DNA of 58,775 nt from Planctomycetaceae bacterium (GCA_011525745.1 WYBU01000123.1:1-58775); one strand, 5' to 3'. Positions 46,273-55,850 are shown, counted from the stretch's first letter. Notes: generated by a model not told the origin, from the letters alone. Numbers and translations are program-made.

Positions 46273-48522
46273 TTATTCCTGCCGCAACCGCGTTGCCGCT
46301 TCCGCTTGCCGGCGCGAGTGCAAGTGCGTCAGCACCCAACGGATCTCGTCGTACGTTGCGGCGCCCTTCAGGTGCACGAAGATCGGGGCCAGGCGATCCT
46401 GCGGATAATAACGCGCGGCCTGCTCGATTTTGTGATACTTTTCCCGGCTAACCCAGGCGTCGATGTGCGGCGGTTGCGTGCGCTCGATGTATTCACTCAG
46501 CCAGCGGCTCATCGTGCTGCGCGCCCGGCCCGTGGCTTGCGCCACTTCTTCGACCGTCCTGCCCTGCGCGAACATTTCGAACACAACCGCGCGGCGCTCC
46601 TCTCGCGAGGTTCTCCGCACATGCGTTTCTTCCAACGGCTCGTCATTCGGGCCTATATCGTTTTCGCGGCAGTAGTCTGCAATACACTTGGCGAACTTGC
46701 GTCCAAATTCTAAGCGCTTGCGCCGGCCGACTCCCGGGACCCGGCCGAGTTGCTGGAGCGTGCACGGGCGCAGCCGGGCCATGTCGCGCAGCGTGGCGTC
46801 GCTGAAGACGAGATACGCCGGAATGTCCTGCTGCCGTGCGACGGTGCGCCGCAACTCGCGCAGGCGATCGAACAGGCCGCGATCGACGCCCTCCCACGAC
46901 TCGGTTTCGCTGCGCGACGTGCGGACGGCCGCGGCCTTCGGCGGGCGCAGGCGCACCGGCCGCTCGCCGCGCAGGACGGTCCATGAAGCGTCGTTGAGCT
47001 TCAGCACCGGCATGTCGCCCGTCGTGCGTTCCAGCAGGCCGGAATCCACCAACTGATAGATGAGGCTCATCAGCTCGCGCGAATCATGCGTCTTCATCAG
47101 GCCGTAGGTGGTCAGCTTGTCGTGCCCGAAGCGGCGCATGCGCTCGGTGTCGGCTCCGCGCAGCACGTCGGCGACGTGGCTCGCGCCGAAGCGCTGGCCG
47201 ACACGATAGACGCACGAAAGGATTTTCTGCGCGGTGATCGTGCCGTCGTGCATCTCCTGCTGCTCGTGCAGGCAGAAGTCGCACGCGCCGCAGTCGTCGC
47301 GCGGGTAGGTCTGGCCGAAGTACTCCGCCAACATGCGATGCCGACAGCGCAGGCTGTTGCAGAAGCGCTGCATGTGGTCGAGCAGCTCGAACGCGGCGGA
47401 AAGGACCTGCGCGGGCAGGTTCGCCTCGCCGACGCTGCGGCTCATCAGGCTGCGCCACTTGAAGACGTCCTCCGGCGAATAGAGCAGCACGCACTCGGCC
47501 GCCAGTCCGTCGCGGCCCGCGCGGCCGGCTTCCTGCTGGTAGTGCTCGATGGACTTGGGCATGCCGGCGTGGATGACGCAGCGCACGTCGCTACGGTCGA
47601 TGCCCATGCCGAAGGCAACCGTGGCGACGACGACATCGAGCGCCTCGGCCGAAAAGGCATCCTGGGTGCGACGTCGGGCGTCGGGCGTCATGCCGGCGTG
47701 ATAGAACTCGGCGCGGATGTCCTTCAACTGCAAGTAGGCCGCCATCGACTCGGTCTCGCGGCGGCTGATGCAATACACAATGGCCGCCTGGTTTTCGTGG
47801 CGACGAATTACATCGAGCACCTGACGACGGACGTTGCTGCGCGGCACGACGCGATAAACGAGATTCGGCCGGTCGAACGTGCCGACGAGGACGGCGGGAT
47901 CGTGCAGGCGAAGCTGCGCGACGATGTCGTCGCGGACGCGCTGCGTGGCCGTGGCGGTGAATGCGTGAATGCTGGCCTGCGGGAAGGCCTCCTTGAGCGT
48001 CGCGAGGCGGCGGTATTCCGGGCGGAAATCGTGGCCCCAGTGGCTGATGCAGTGGGCTTCGTCGATGGCGAACGCGCGCACGTTCAGCCGCCGCACGAGC
48101 GTCATGAAACCGGGCGTCAGCAGCCGCTCGGGCGACACGAAGACCAGGCGCGCAGCGCCGGAGGCGATGTGCCGTTCGATTTCGGCGGCGGTCCTCGGCG
48201 GCAAGCCGCTGTGCAGCGCGGCGGCGGGGTAGCCGCACTCGCGCAGGCCGTCGACCTGGTCCTTCATCAGCGCAATCAGCGGCGAGACGACGACGTCTGT
48301 GCGGTCGGCGACGACGGGCGGCACCTGGTAACAGAGCGACTTGCCGCCGCCGGTCGGAAGGACGACAAGCGAGTCCCGCTGCGACAGGCCGGCGTGGATG
48401 GCTTGCTCCTGCATGGGGCGCAGGGAGTCGAAGCCCCAGAATTTGCGCACGATGTCGGCGACGCGTGCAGGGGCGGTTGATGCGGCGGGCGCGGTGCTGC
48501 TGTTGTGATTCGCGGCTTCCAT
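46273..48522 (-). CDS. recQ: ATP-dependent DNA helicase RecQ
   Basis: 749 aa from MEAANHNSS; the ATG at 48633 lies in a repeat and is rejected. Superfamily 2 helicase motifs: FWGFDSLRPMQEQAI, Walker A PTGGGKSLCYQ near 57, DEAHCISHWGHDFRPEY near 152, FTATAT, and QEAGRAGRDG. The RQC domain has the zinc cysteines CRHRMLAEYF...CGACDFC near 392-415. An HRDC domain follows at about 545-625 (LFDRLRELRRTVARQQDIPA), and an additional C-terminal helix-turn-helix near 660-690 (TVEEVAQATGRARSTMSRWL). It unwinds DNA during recombination repair and fork restart. It stands alone, with PQQ-like genes upstream on the same strand. Confidence 0.96.
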   Translation of the reverse strand: MEAANHNSSTAPAASTAPARVADIVRKFWGFDSLRPMQEQAIHAGLSQRDSLVVLPTGGGKSLCYQVPPVVADRTDVVVSPLIALMKDQVDGLRECGYPAAALHSGLPPRTAAEIERHIASGAARLVFVSPERLLTPGFMTLVRRLNVRAFAIDEAHCISHWGHDFRPEYRRLATLKEAFPQASIHAFTATATQRVRDDIVAQLRLHDPAVLVGTFDRPNLVYRVVPRSNVRRQVLDVIRRHENQAAIVYCISRRETESMAAYLQLKDIRAEFYHAGMTPDARRRTQDAFSAEALDVVVATVAFGMGIDRSDVRCVIHAGMPKSIEHYQQEAGRAGRDGLAAECVLLYSPEDVFKWRSLMSRSVGEANLPAQVLSAAFELLDHMQRFCNSLRCRHRMLAEYFGQTYPRDDCGACDFCLHEQQEMHDGTITAQKILSCVYRVGQRFGASHVADVLRGADTERMRRFGHDKLTTYGLMKTHDSRELMSLIYQLVDSGLLERTTGDMPVLKLNDASWTVLRGERPVRLRPPKAAAVRTSRSETESWEGVDRGLFDRLRELRRTVARQQDIPAYLVFSDATLRDMARLRPCTLQQLGRVPGVGRRKRLEFGRKFAKCIADYCRENDIGPNDEPLEETHVRRTSREERRAVVFEMFAQGRTVEEVAQATGRARSTMSRWLSEYIERTQPPHIDAWVSREKYHKIEQAARYYPQDRLAPIFVHLKGAATYDEIRWVLTHLHSRRQAEAATRLRQE

Positions 48523-48673
48523 GGGTGATACGCCGTGCGACGCGGATTGTTCCGATCCGCAAGCGCCAGCGCTGCGGTCCCGCTGCATCGCGGCGTGGAC
48601 CCCGGCGCTGGCGCTTGGGGCTCGGATTCGCACGCGCTACAAGCACGTGCCACGCGAGAAGCGCCGTCTGCGC
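48523..48673. repeat. Family III hairpin element and family A hairpin
   Basis: In 151 bases: a family-III element at about 48551-48627 (left TCCGATCCGCAAGCGCCAGC, right GGCGCTGGCGCTTGGGGCTC), making a hairpin with stems of about 25 bases around a short loop, then a diverged family-A hairpin (GCACGCGCTACAAGCACGTG, 48630-48649). The block ends close to the stop of the propeller gene and precedes recQ. Confidence 0.75.
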
Positions 48674-50266
48674 TTACTCAACGGGACGGCTGGCCGGTGA
48701 TGCGCCCGCGCCTTGTGCCGGCTTTTCGGCGGCGGCCGGCTTGTCGGGGATGTCGCCTTTTTCCACAAGCGCGAACAGCATGCGCTTGTTGGCGATGTAG
48801 AGCACGCCGTTGGCCGCAACGGGCGTCGAATAGACCGAGTTCAGCATGTCGTTGACGGCCAGCACCTTCTTCGTCTTGCCGTGCTCGAGCACGATGACTT
48901 CGCCATCCTCCGTGCCGAGATAGACCTTGCCATCGACGACGTAGGGCGATCCCCACACGGCGGCCATCAGGTCGTGAATCCAGTAAAGCGAACCGCTGCG
49001 GGCGTCGAGGCAGTAGAGAAAACCGCTGAGATCGGCCGCGTAACAAAGGCCGTCGATGACGGCGCAGGTCGAGATCGAGCGGTGGAACTCCTCGCCGCCG
49101 CGATGCCAGACGCGCCCGGATTCGGTGATGTCGCCGCGCTTCGTGCCGTCGATGCAATAGAGGTGGCCGATGCCTTCGCCGTGCTCGGGGTCCTGTCCGA
49201 CGCACAGATACACGCGATCGTCCTTGATGACGGGCGTCGCGATGACTTCGTTGGCGGTGCCGCGGCCGCCGAGCACGTACTTGGCGTCGGGCGGATTGAG
49301 GTTGAACTTCCACAGCAGATCGCCGTTGGCCGGGTTGTAGGCGTAACACCAGCCGTCGCCCGCGCCGTACAACGCCTGCGGCACGCCGCCGATGACGCCG
49401 TACGACGGAGACGACCACTGCCCGTGAAAAGTCTTCTTGCCCGAGTCGGTGCGCTGCCAGACGACCTTGCCGGTGTTCTTGTTCACGGCGAGGAAGTCGG
49501 GCGCTTCGGGATTGGGCAGATGCAGATGGCCTTCGTCGACGCCGTTGGAAGTGAGCACGAAGACCAGATCGCCCGCCACGACCGGCGACGAGGTCGCGAG
49601 ATTGTGGGGGAAGACGCCCAGGTCTTCGATCATGTCGAGCACCCAGATGAAGTCGGCGTCCTCGCGATCGTGATATTTTTCATCCTTGAACGGGCCGTCG
49701 TTTTCGCCGTCGAGGAAACCTTCGACGTCGGCGCAGATCAGCTCGCAGCGGTTGCTGACGTAATAGACGCGGTTGCCATCGACGCAAGGCGACGAGCAGA
49801 TGCCCTGCTCGGGCCAGTCGTTGACGCGTCCGGCGGGCAGCTTGTCGTGCGTGGCCTGCCAGAGGAACTTGCCGGTCTTCTCATCGAGGCAGAGGACGAC
49901 GCCCTTGTCACCCTTGATGTGCTTGCGGTACTCGTGCTCATTGTTGGTGCCGAGGAAAATGCGGCCGTTGCTGACGACGGGATTGCCGTAGGTCTGCGAG
50001 CCGAGCGGGGTGGACCATTTGACGTTGAGGTTTTTCTTGACGTCCCAGCGTGTGGGCATTCTCGTTTCGTCGCTGACCATGTTGCGATCGGTTGAGCCGC
50101 CCCACATGGGCCAGTCGCCTTTTTTCGGCTTGCTTGGGGCGTCGGCCGCGGCGAAGACCGGCAGCAGCACGAATCCGACCAATCCCATCGGAATCGTCCC
50201 GGCGACGCGTCGCGTGCGGCGTACACTGGGTCCGGACTCGGCCCCCTGTTTCGTAAGTTCGATCAT
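48674..50266 (-). CDS. PQQ-like beta-propeller protein, secreted
   Basis: 530 aa from MIELTKQGAESG, with AAAGGAG at 50273-50279. A signal-type segment follows (TIPMGLVGFVLLPVFAAADA). From about residue 45 to the end run PQQ-type blades with the Trp-docking pattern (GDWPMWGGSTDRNMVS, GVVLCLDEKTGKFLWQATHD, YCYAYNPANGDLLWKF-like and FLYCLDARSGSLYWIHDL segments). Two Cys pairs are present. The cofactor and active-site Asp/Glu residues of quinoprotein dehydrogenases are not apparent, so it is probably a scaffold or binding propeller. It ends in a Pro/Ala-rich tail (KPAAAEKPAQGAGASPAS). Confidence 0.85.
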   Translation of the reverse strand: MIELTKQGAESGPSVRRTRRVAGTIPMGLVGFVLLPVFAAADAPSKPKKGDWPMWGGSTDRNMVSDETRMPTRWDVKKNLNVKWSTPLGSQTYGNPVVSNGRIFLGTNNEHEYRKHIKGDKGVVLCLDEKTGKFLWQATHDKLPAGRVNDWPEQGICSSPCVDGNRVYYVSNRCELICADVEGFLDGENDGPFKDEKYHDREDADFIWVLDMIEDLGVFPHNLATSSPVVAGDLVFVLTSNGVDEGHLHLPNPEAPDFLAVNKNTGKVVWQRTDSGKKTFHGQWSSPSYGVIGGVPQALYGAGDGWCYAYNPANGDLLWKFNLNPPDAKYVLGGRGTANEVIATPVIKDDRVYLCVGQDPEHGEGIGHLYCIDGTKRGDITESGRVWHRGGEEFHRSISTCAVIDGLCYAADLSGFLYCLDARSGSLYWIHDLMAAVWGSPYVVDGKVYLGTEDGEVIVLEHGKTKKVLAVNDMLNSVYSTPVAANGVLYIANKRMLFALVEKGDIPDKPAAAEKPAQGAGASPASRPVE

Positions 50267-50532
50267 TCGAGTGCTCCTTTTCGTCGCGGCAGGTCCGCTC
50301 GGCGGACCCGATTCTGCTGCATTGCGCGAGCCGCAAGCCCGTGCCACGCGGGACGCGCCGGCGGAAAGCTCGTATCACGCGAAGCGGTTCGATCCCGCTC
50401 GCTTACGCTTCGCGGCTCTGAATTCGTTGGTCCGCACGGCGGACACTGCTTCCGTTCGTACGGCGGATTCTTCCGCGGTTCGCACGGCGGCCCCCACGAG
50501 CGTCGCGGCGCCTTGGGACCGCGAAGCGGATA
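50267..50532. repeat. Intergenic block: family C, A and I words
   Basis: 266 bases with no gene. Family-C words (GGTCCGCTCGGCGGACC, about 50293-50309; GTCCGCACGGCGGAC, 50431-50445) flank a family-A half (GCCGCAAGCCCGTGCCACGC, about 50331-50350) and a family-I right end at 50393-50419 (TCCCGCTCGCTTACGCTTCG at its start). The ribosome-binding site of the propeller gene occupies the first 15 bases. Confidence 0.7.
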
Positions 50533-52761
50533 CTACTGGGGCGTCACCTGGTAGTTGTCGAAGAAGACGCTCGGGCCGTCGCTCTTTTCGGTCGTACCGT
50601 TCGAGAACACGTAGATCCCCGGCGCGCCTTCGCTGTTCGGCGCGTCATCCGCGGTTTCAATCGTCCACGCGGCCGGTTCCTCCTCGCCGCGCGGCCATAC
50701 CTTGCCCTTCAGCAGCGCCTTGCCGCCTTCGAGCGTCACGTTGAACTTGAAGCGATACCACTGATCGGGCTGCATTTCAAATGGGACGCGATGCCGCAGG
50801 CCGCACGTCGGCTCATCGCGCCAGCGCGACAGCTCCAGTTCGCGCGCCTGCCCAAGCAGGATCATCTCGTAGCGGCCGTTGAGCAGTCCCATGTCGGGCT
50901 TGAAGCGGCGCGTCGAGATCGTGCCCATGATGTCGGCCTCGACGGTGCAGCCGATGGGGATCGGCGGGCCGCTGAAGCCGCGGGCGCGCCACGACGGCGA
51001 AGGTCGGTTCTTTTCGCCGTACTTCTCGAGCGCCTTGCCGCTGTCCTTCTCGACGACGCGCGTCTTGCCGGCGACGCCGACCCAGCCGGGCGGAATGTCG
51101 CCGACTTTCATCTCTTCGAAATCGACGCGCACCGCGCCGCGCGGCGCGACGCGCACGCGGGCCGACGCTTTCAGCTCGCCCAGCCTGGCGGTAACCATGC
51201 CGCCCATGAACACGCCGTCGGCGGCCGCGGTGAACGTGCCGTCGGCGCTCATCGTGCCTTTGAGATCGGTGATGGACCATTCGTTGGCGGCCGGCGGCGG
51301 CGAGATCGGCTGTCGATCTTCGTTGAAGGCGCGAATCTCGAAGCGCATGCTCCGGCCGGGGGCAAGCAATGCGTCGGCGGGATGGACCGTAATGACTTTC
51401 GGCGGTCCGCCCGACTTCTTCTCTGGCGGCAGGGGCGGAATCGCGGCGGTCTGCACCGGCGTGTCCTTGCGGCCCAGGCAATACGTGCCATAGCGGGTCA
51501 TGAAATAGACGCGGCCGTTGAGCACCGCGGGCGAGCCGAAGAACTCGTCGATGGCGCGGTCGGGCCGGGTGAACTCGTGCCGGTGCAGCGTCTCGCATTT
51601 GTCGCCGGAGTCCTTGAGGATGTGAAATATCCCGTTTTGCTCGCCGACGTAAATCACGCCGTCGGCCGTCACGACCGGCGAACCTTTGCCCACGCGGCCG
51701 AGACTGTGCTCCCAGATCGTGCGGCCGTTCACCGCGTCAAGGCACAGCAGATTTGCGGTGTTGGTAACGACGTAGAGCCGTCCGTTGGCGATGGCGGGCG
51801 AGGCATAGCCGACGTCCAGTCCGTCGCGCCGCCAGACTTCGCCGGCTTTCGTGATGTCGCCGGTCTTCGAGGCGTCGATGCACACGACGCGGCCCATCTC
51901 GGTGGTGTCAAGGTTCTCTTCGCTGTGGGCGACAAACACATGATTGCCGGAAATGACGGGCGAGACATTCAGCCCGCGCTTGCTGAGGTTGAAACTCCAG
52001 ACGCGCTCGCCCGTGCGCGACAACATGCCATAGACGTTGCCGTCGGCGGCGGGCGCGATGAGCATGCGCCGGCCGCCGATGACGGCGATGACGGGGCAGG
52101 AATAGGTCGTGTCTTCCGGCCGGCCGCCCGGCTCGGCCCACCAGGCGACGGCGCCGGTGCGCTTGTCGAAGGCGACGTAGCGATGGGTCGGGCGGTTGTG
52201 ATTGCCCCAATTGACATTGAGGAAGCTGACGACGACGCGGTCTTCGTCGATCACCGGCGTGTGCAGCCGGCCGCCGTAGCCGCTGACGCGCGAAAACTCT
52301 TCGATGAGGGAACGCTTCCACGCGACTTTGCCGTCGCGATCGAGGCAGTAGAACTCGCCGCTGGTGGTGTGGGCATAGACGTTGCCCGTTTCCGCATCGC
52401 CGGCCAGGGCGGTCCAGCCGACGCGGCTTTCGGCCATGTCGGTGAAGAACATGTCGAAGGTCGTGGTCCAGACGTTGCGGCCGGTGTCGGCGTCGATGCA
52501 GAAAACGGCTTCCTTCAGCCGCGTGCCCTCGCCGTGCGGCGCGATGGTGTACATGCGGCCGTTCATGAGGATCGGCGTGGTGCGGCCGCCGATTTCGGAT
52601 TTCCAAAGGAGGTTTTCACCTTGCAACGACCAGGAGGTGACGACGGCCTTCTCGCGCGTCATTCCGGTCTGTTCCGGCCCGCGCCAGATGGGCCAGTCGT
52701 TGGCGCGTGCGTCGACCGCGACGAAGGCCAGAATCAATCCGAGACAGCGCACTGATTTCAT
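50533..52761 (-). CDS. PQQ-like propeller protein with C-terminal lectin-like domain
   Basis: 742 aa. The signal peptide is short (LGLILAFVAVDARA). Residues about 20-435 hold eight or so PQQ-type blades (AVFCIDADTGRNVWTTTFDM, FYCLDRDGKVAWKRSL, RYVAFDKRTGAVAWWAEPGG, LLCLDAVNGRTIWEHSLG). Residues about 450-550 form an immunoglobulin-like spacer (GTMSADGTFTAAADGVF). The last 190 residues resemble a concanavalin-like jelly roll (VDFEEMKVGDIPPGWVGV, RYEMILLGQARELEL, WYRFKFNVTLEGGKALLKGK). I see no quinoprotein catalytic residues. It is likely secreted and binds a carbohydrate or surface polymer. The neighbouring propeller gene shares its strand across the repeat block. Confidence 0.85.
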   Translation of the reverse strand: MKSVRCLGLILAFVAVDARANDWPIWRGPEQTGMTREKAVVTSWSLQGENLLWKSEIGGRTTPILMNGRMYTIAPHGEGTRLKEAVFCIDADTGRNVWTTTFDMFFTDMAESRVGWTALAGDAETGNVYAHTTSGEFYCLDRDGKVAWKRSLIEEFSRVSGYGGRLHTPVIDEDRVVVSFLNVNWGNHNRPTHRYVAFDKRTGAVAWWAEPGGRPEDTTYSCPVIAVIGGRRMLIAPAADGNVYGMLSRTGERVWSFNLSKRGLNVSPVISGNHVFVAHSEENLDTTEMGRVVCIDASKTGDITKAGEVWRRDGLDVGYASPAIANGRLYVVTNTANLLCLDAVNGRTIWEHSLGRVGKGSPVVTADGVIYVGEQNGIFHILKDSGDKCETLHRHEFTRPDRAIDEFFGSPAVLNGRVYFMTRYGTYCLGRKDTPVQTAAIPPLPPEKKSGGPPKVITVHPADALLAPGRSMRFEIRAFNEDRQPISPPPAANEWSITDLKGTMSADGTFTAAADGVFMGGMVTARLGELKASARVRVAPRGAVRVDFEEMKVGDIPPGWVGVAGKTRVVEKDSGKALEKYGEKNRPSPSWRARGFSGPPIPIGCTVEADIMGTISTRRFKPDMGLLNGRYEMILLGQARELELSRWRDEPTCGLRHRVPFEMQPDQWYRFKFNVTLEGGKALLKGKVWPRGEEEPAAWTIETADDAPNSEGAPGIYVFSNGTTEKSDGPSVFFDNYQVTPQ

Positions 52762-52955
52762 GATGGGTCCCCGATTGCGTGTGGTGGTTCAGTCCGCACA
52801 GCGGACACTACGCGATTCAACACGGTTACGCCCTTGCGTCAAGCGTTCACGTCCATTCAGCGGATCGCTCACGCGAGGGCATCGCGCCGCCCGGTGCTCC
52901 GGCCGCCCCCTTGCGGTCGCGGTTCGGTCCGTACAGCGGACCCCACATGCGCGGT
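52762..52955. repeat. Intergenic half-elements of families C and II
   Basis: 194 bases between two minus-strand genes. Family-C words stand at about 52791-52805 (GTCCGCACAGCGGAC) and 52927-52941 (GTCCGTACAGCGGAC). A family-II right end (GCGGTCGCGGTTCGG) lies at about 52913-52927. No gene is seen. Confidence 0.6.
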
Positions 52956-54236
52956 TCAGTCCTCGCGGACCAGCCGCCGCGATTTCATTTCGAATCGCGG
53001 CAACGCGCCGGGCGGCACGGCGACGACATCCGGCCGGAAGTGCAGCCGGTCGCGGATGGCCTGTGCGATGCGCGATGCCAGCGCCGCGCCGTCGACGTCG
53101 GGCCGCGGCTCGATTTCGATTTTCAGATCAGTCATGCCCGCGCGCGTCACCACCGTCGTGCGAAACTCGACGACATCGGCGTACGAACGGAGTATACCCT
53201 CGATCGCCGACGGAAACACGTTGTTGCCGCGGATGATCAGCATGTCGTCGATGCGGCCGATGATGCCGCCCTCGAGCCGCGCGAACCAGCGGCCGCAGGC
53301 GCAGCGCGCGCGGCGCATCACAACCTGATCACCGGTGCGGTAGCGAACCACGGGAGCGCCCCAGCGGCCGAGATTCGTCATCACCAGCTCGCCCGGCTCG
53401 CCTTCGGGAACCGGCCGGCCGGATTGCGGATGAATCACCTCGGCAATCGACTCGGCCTCGTTGACGTGCAATTCGCCGGGCGACTCGACGCACTCGAAGG
53501 CCAGCGGACCCACCTCGGTCATGCCCCAGTGATCGAAAACCCGCGCGCCCCACGCCCGTTCGATGCGCTCGCGCGTCGCCGGGATGGCGCCGCCCGGCTC
53601 GCCTGCGACGATCAGGCCGCGCACCTTCGAGCCGGCCAGGTCGATTCCCTCGGCGGCGGCGGTTTCGGCCATGCGCAGCGCATACGTCGGCGTGCAACAG
53701 ACGAAAGTAACATCGTTGTCGAGCAGATGCCGCAGGCGGGCGAGCGTCGTCATGCCGCCGGCGGCCAGGCACATGTTGCCCAGCGACAGCGCCGAGTCGA
53801 AGGCGGACCAGAAACCAATGAAGGGGCCGAAGGAAAACGTGAAGATCAGCCGGTCGGCCGGCGTCAGACCGGCGGCGCGGTAGATCATGCCCCAGCATTT
53901 CCGCCACCAGGTCCAGTCGTCGGCGGTGTCGAGCCAGCGCAAGGGCACGCCGGCGCTGCCGGAGGTCTGGTGCAGGCGGATGTAGCGATCGAGCGGATGC
54001 GTCAGATTCGTTCCGTAAGGCGGATGCTCGATCTGGTCCTGCTGCAACTCGGCCCGCGTCGTAAACGGCAGATCGGACAGCGGCGCGTCGGCGGCGCTTT
54101 TCAGGCCGGCCAGCTTGCCGCGATAAAAGGCGTTGGTCGGCAGTACCGCGCGGAGCATGTTCGACAGCTTTCGGCGCTGAAGCGCCGACAAATCTTCGGG
54201 ATTCAGACGTTCCTCATCGGGTGCGTGATACGGCAT
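52956..54236 (-). CDS. Phenylacetate-CoA ligase-family adenylating enzyme
   Basis: 426 aa, the PaaK length. The start reads MPYHAPDEERLNPEDLSALQ. QTSGSAGVPLRW near residue 90 is the ATP loop, FVCCTPTYALRMAE follows near 177, and VFDHWGMTEVGPLAFEC is the A5-like motif near 237. The C-terminal lid includes IIRGNNVFPSAIEGIL and TDLKIEIEPRPDVDG. Arg/Cys at CGRWFARLEGGIIGRIDDM is typical. It activates an aryl or related acid to its CoA ester with ATP. No paa operon is present, so the acid is unknown. A 13-base gap separates it from the downstream-facing small secreted gene at 54250, with which it likely forms an operon. Confidence 0.88.
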   Translation of the reverse strand: MPYHAPDEERLNPEDLSALQRRKLSNMLRAVLPTNAFYRGKLAGLKSAADAPLSDLPFTTRAELQQDQIEHPPYGTNLTHPLDRYIRLHQTSGSAGVPLRWLDTADDWTWWRKCWGMIYRAAGLTPADRLIFTFSFGPFIGFWSAFDSALSLGNMCLAAGGMTTLARLRHLLDNDVTFVCCTPTYALRMAETAAAEGIDLAGSKVRGLIVAGEPGGAIPATRERIERAWGARVFDHWGMTEVGPLAFECVESPGELHVNEAESIAEVIHPQSGRPVPEGEPGELVMTNLGRWGAPVVRYRTGDQVVMRRARCACGRWFARLEGGIIGRIDDMLIIRGNNVFPSAIEGILRSYADVVEFRTTVVTRAGMTDLKIEIEPRPDVDGAALASRIAQAIRDRLHFRPDVVAVPPGALPRFEMKSRRLVRED

Positions 54237-54249
54237 GATCGGCGGTCCG

Positions 54250-54777
54250 CTATTTGGTCTTCGACGCGGCGTCGCGGCGGATGACGCCGGACAGCACGCC
54301 GCCGCAGTCCTTGCCGAACCACGTGCCGCTGTACAAGTCGCGATAAATCATCACGCGCGCCGAATAGACGCCGATGCCGGGGAAGAACACGTCGTCGATG
54401 ACGAACATGGGCGTATCTTCGAGCCAGGCGACGCGCAGCTTGAGCGGCAGCGTGACGTCGCGGTCGGCATACTGAATGCGCACCTGAATGCTCCACAAGT
54501 CGTCTTCGGCCCTGAGCGCCTTGATGATCGTGTAGCGGTCGGTCCGCGGCGCGCTGAGGCCGTCGGGAGTTTTCTCCTGCCACGTGCCCTCGAAAACCGC
54601 GCCGCTGAGCGTGCGCGCGAACTGACGTTCCAGGGCGGCGCGATCGTGCGGTTTCGTGGAAGCCGTCGATTGCGTGGCGGCCGGCGGTTGTTCCGCATCG
54701 GGAGATTGCCGAGCCAGGCCCCAGGTTGTTGCGGTCAGTAGGACCCCGATCAATACGACTAGTTCAAATCGGTTCAC
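54250..54777 (-). CDS. Secreted protein of unknown function
   Basis: 175 aa with a signal peptide (FELVVLIGVLLTATTWGLA). A Pro/Ala/Thr-rich spacer follows (EQPPAATQSTASTKPHDR), then a compact domain of about 120 residues (GAVFEGTWQEKTPDGLSAPR, YADRDVTLPLKLRVAWLEDT, VYSARVMIYRDLYSGTWFGK). It looks like a lipocalin-type or similar beta-barrel, given the GTW...GTW pattern at both ends, but I cannot name the family. It is upstream of the PaaK-type gene on the same strand with 13 bases between, so the two are co-expressed. Confidence 0.7.
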   Translation of the reverse strand: MNRFELVVLIGVLLTATTWGLARQSPDAEQPPAATQSTASTKPHDRAALERQFARTLSGAVFEGTWQEKTPDGLSAPRTDRYTIIKALRAEDDLWSIQVRIQYADRDVTLPLKLRVAWLEDTPMFVIDDVFFPGIGVYSARVMIYRDLYSGTWFGKDCGGVLSGVIRRDAASKTK

Positions 54778-54842
54778 GGGTTGCTCCGCGGTGTTGCATG
54801 GCTCGCCCGGATCGTTCGGCTGACGCGTATTGTGCGTGGCCG

Positions 54843-55850
54843 CTACCGCACGTTCAACTGTCGCGCCAAGTCCTGTGCCGCGACGTAACGCGGCGAACGT
54901 TGCAGCGCGGCCCGCACGTCGTCCGCGGCCCGATCACGCCGACCCAGGGCCAGGTACGCCCGCGCTCGCTGCACGAGGTGCAGCGCCGTCGCACGATGCG
55001 ACACGGCTTGATCGGTTTCGGCCAGCGCCGCCTCGCGGTCTCCTCGGGCGGCGGTCGCGTCGCCGGCCGCGGCGTGAACGTCGGCGCGGCGCAGCAGCCA
55101 GTCGGCCTTGTTCGTCGCGCTGCTCATCGCCTCGTTGATCAGGGCCACGGCGTCGGTGTATCGGCCGCGGACCGTTTCGAGTCGAACAAGTTCGAGGCGC
55201 AGGACGACGGCGCCGCTCAGCTTGGCGAGCATGTCATGCAGGCCATCCGCCGCCTCATCGGGACGGCCGAGCGATTCGAGCAGGTGGGCGCGGCGAACCG
55301 CCAACTCGACATCGGGGTGAATCGCCAGCGCCGCGTTCAAATCGTCGACCGCAAAGAGGAGGTGCGAACGCGCGCACATGAGTTGAAGCGGGCCGGGCAG
55401 ACCACATTCGATCGGTGAGGGCGGCGTGGAGCGCCGGTCGAGCGGACAGATCGGCGAGCGCAAGCAGTCGGCGACGGCCACGCGCGCGACGCGGGCACGC
55501 GCCGCGAGGGATGCGACGTGGGTCGGATCAAGAAGCAGGCATATCGTAAATTCGCGGTGCGCCTCGCCGATGCGGCGCAGCGCCGCCAGCGTCAGGCCGC
55601 GATTCAAATGCGCTTCGGGGTTTCGCGGCGTCAGCGCTACGGCTCGATCGAGGTCGGCCAGGGATTCAGACAGGCGGCCTTCGATGCGAAGACAGCGGCC
55701 GCGCTGCGTAAGCAATTCGGGCTGATCGGGCGAAACGGTCAAAAGGCGCGTCAGCCGCTCGATGTCGTGATGTGCGCCTGGATGAGCGGAGAGCGGCACG
55801 GCAGCCAGCAGCCAGATGAGCAGCGTGGTGGCGCGCGGGGGCATATTCAT
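54843..55850 (-). CDS. Secreted TPR-repeat protein
   Basis: 335 aa. A signal peptide (ATTLLIWLLAAVPLSAHP) is followed by at least six 34-residue TPR units, e.g. PELLTQRGRCLRIEGRLSES, PEAHLNRGLTLAALRRIGEA and ATALHLVQRARAYLALGRRD, each with the usual W/L-G-Y-A positions. One unit near the middle is interrupted by a Cys/Pro loop (DCLRSPICPLDRRS...IECGLPGP). TPR stacks bind other proteins. No catalytic part is seen. It is 65 bases upstream of the small secreted gene on the same strand, so it may belong to the same transcript. Confidence 0.85.
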   Translation of the reverse strand: MNMPPRATTLLIWLLAAVPLSAHPGAHHDIERLTRLLTVSPDQPELLTQRGRCLRIEGRLSESLADLDRAVALTPRNPEAHLNRGLTLAALRRIGEAHREFTICLLLDPTHVASLAARARVARVAVADCLRSPICPLDRRSTPPSPIECGLPGPLQLMCARSHLLFAVDDLNAALAIHPDVELAVRRAHLLESLGRPDEAADGLHDMLAKLSGAVVLRLELVRLETVRGRYTDAVALINEAMSSATNKADWLLRRADVHAAAGDATAARGDREAALAETDQAVSHRATALHLVQRARAYLALGRRDRAADDVRAALQRSPRYVAAQDLARQLNVR

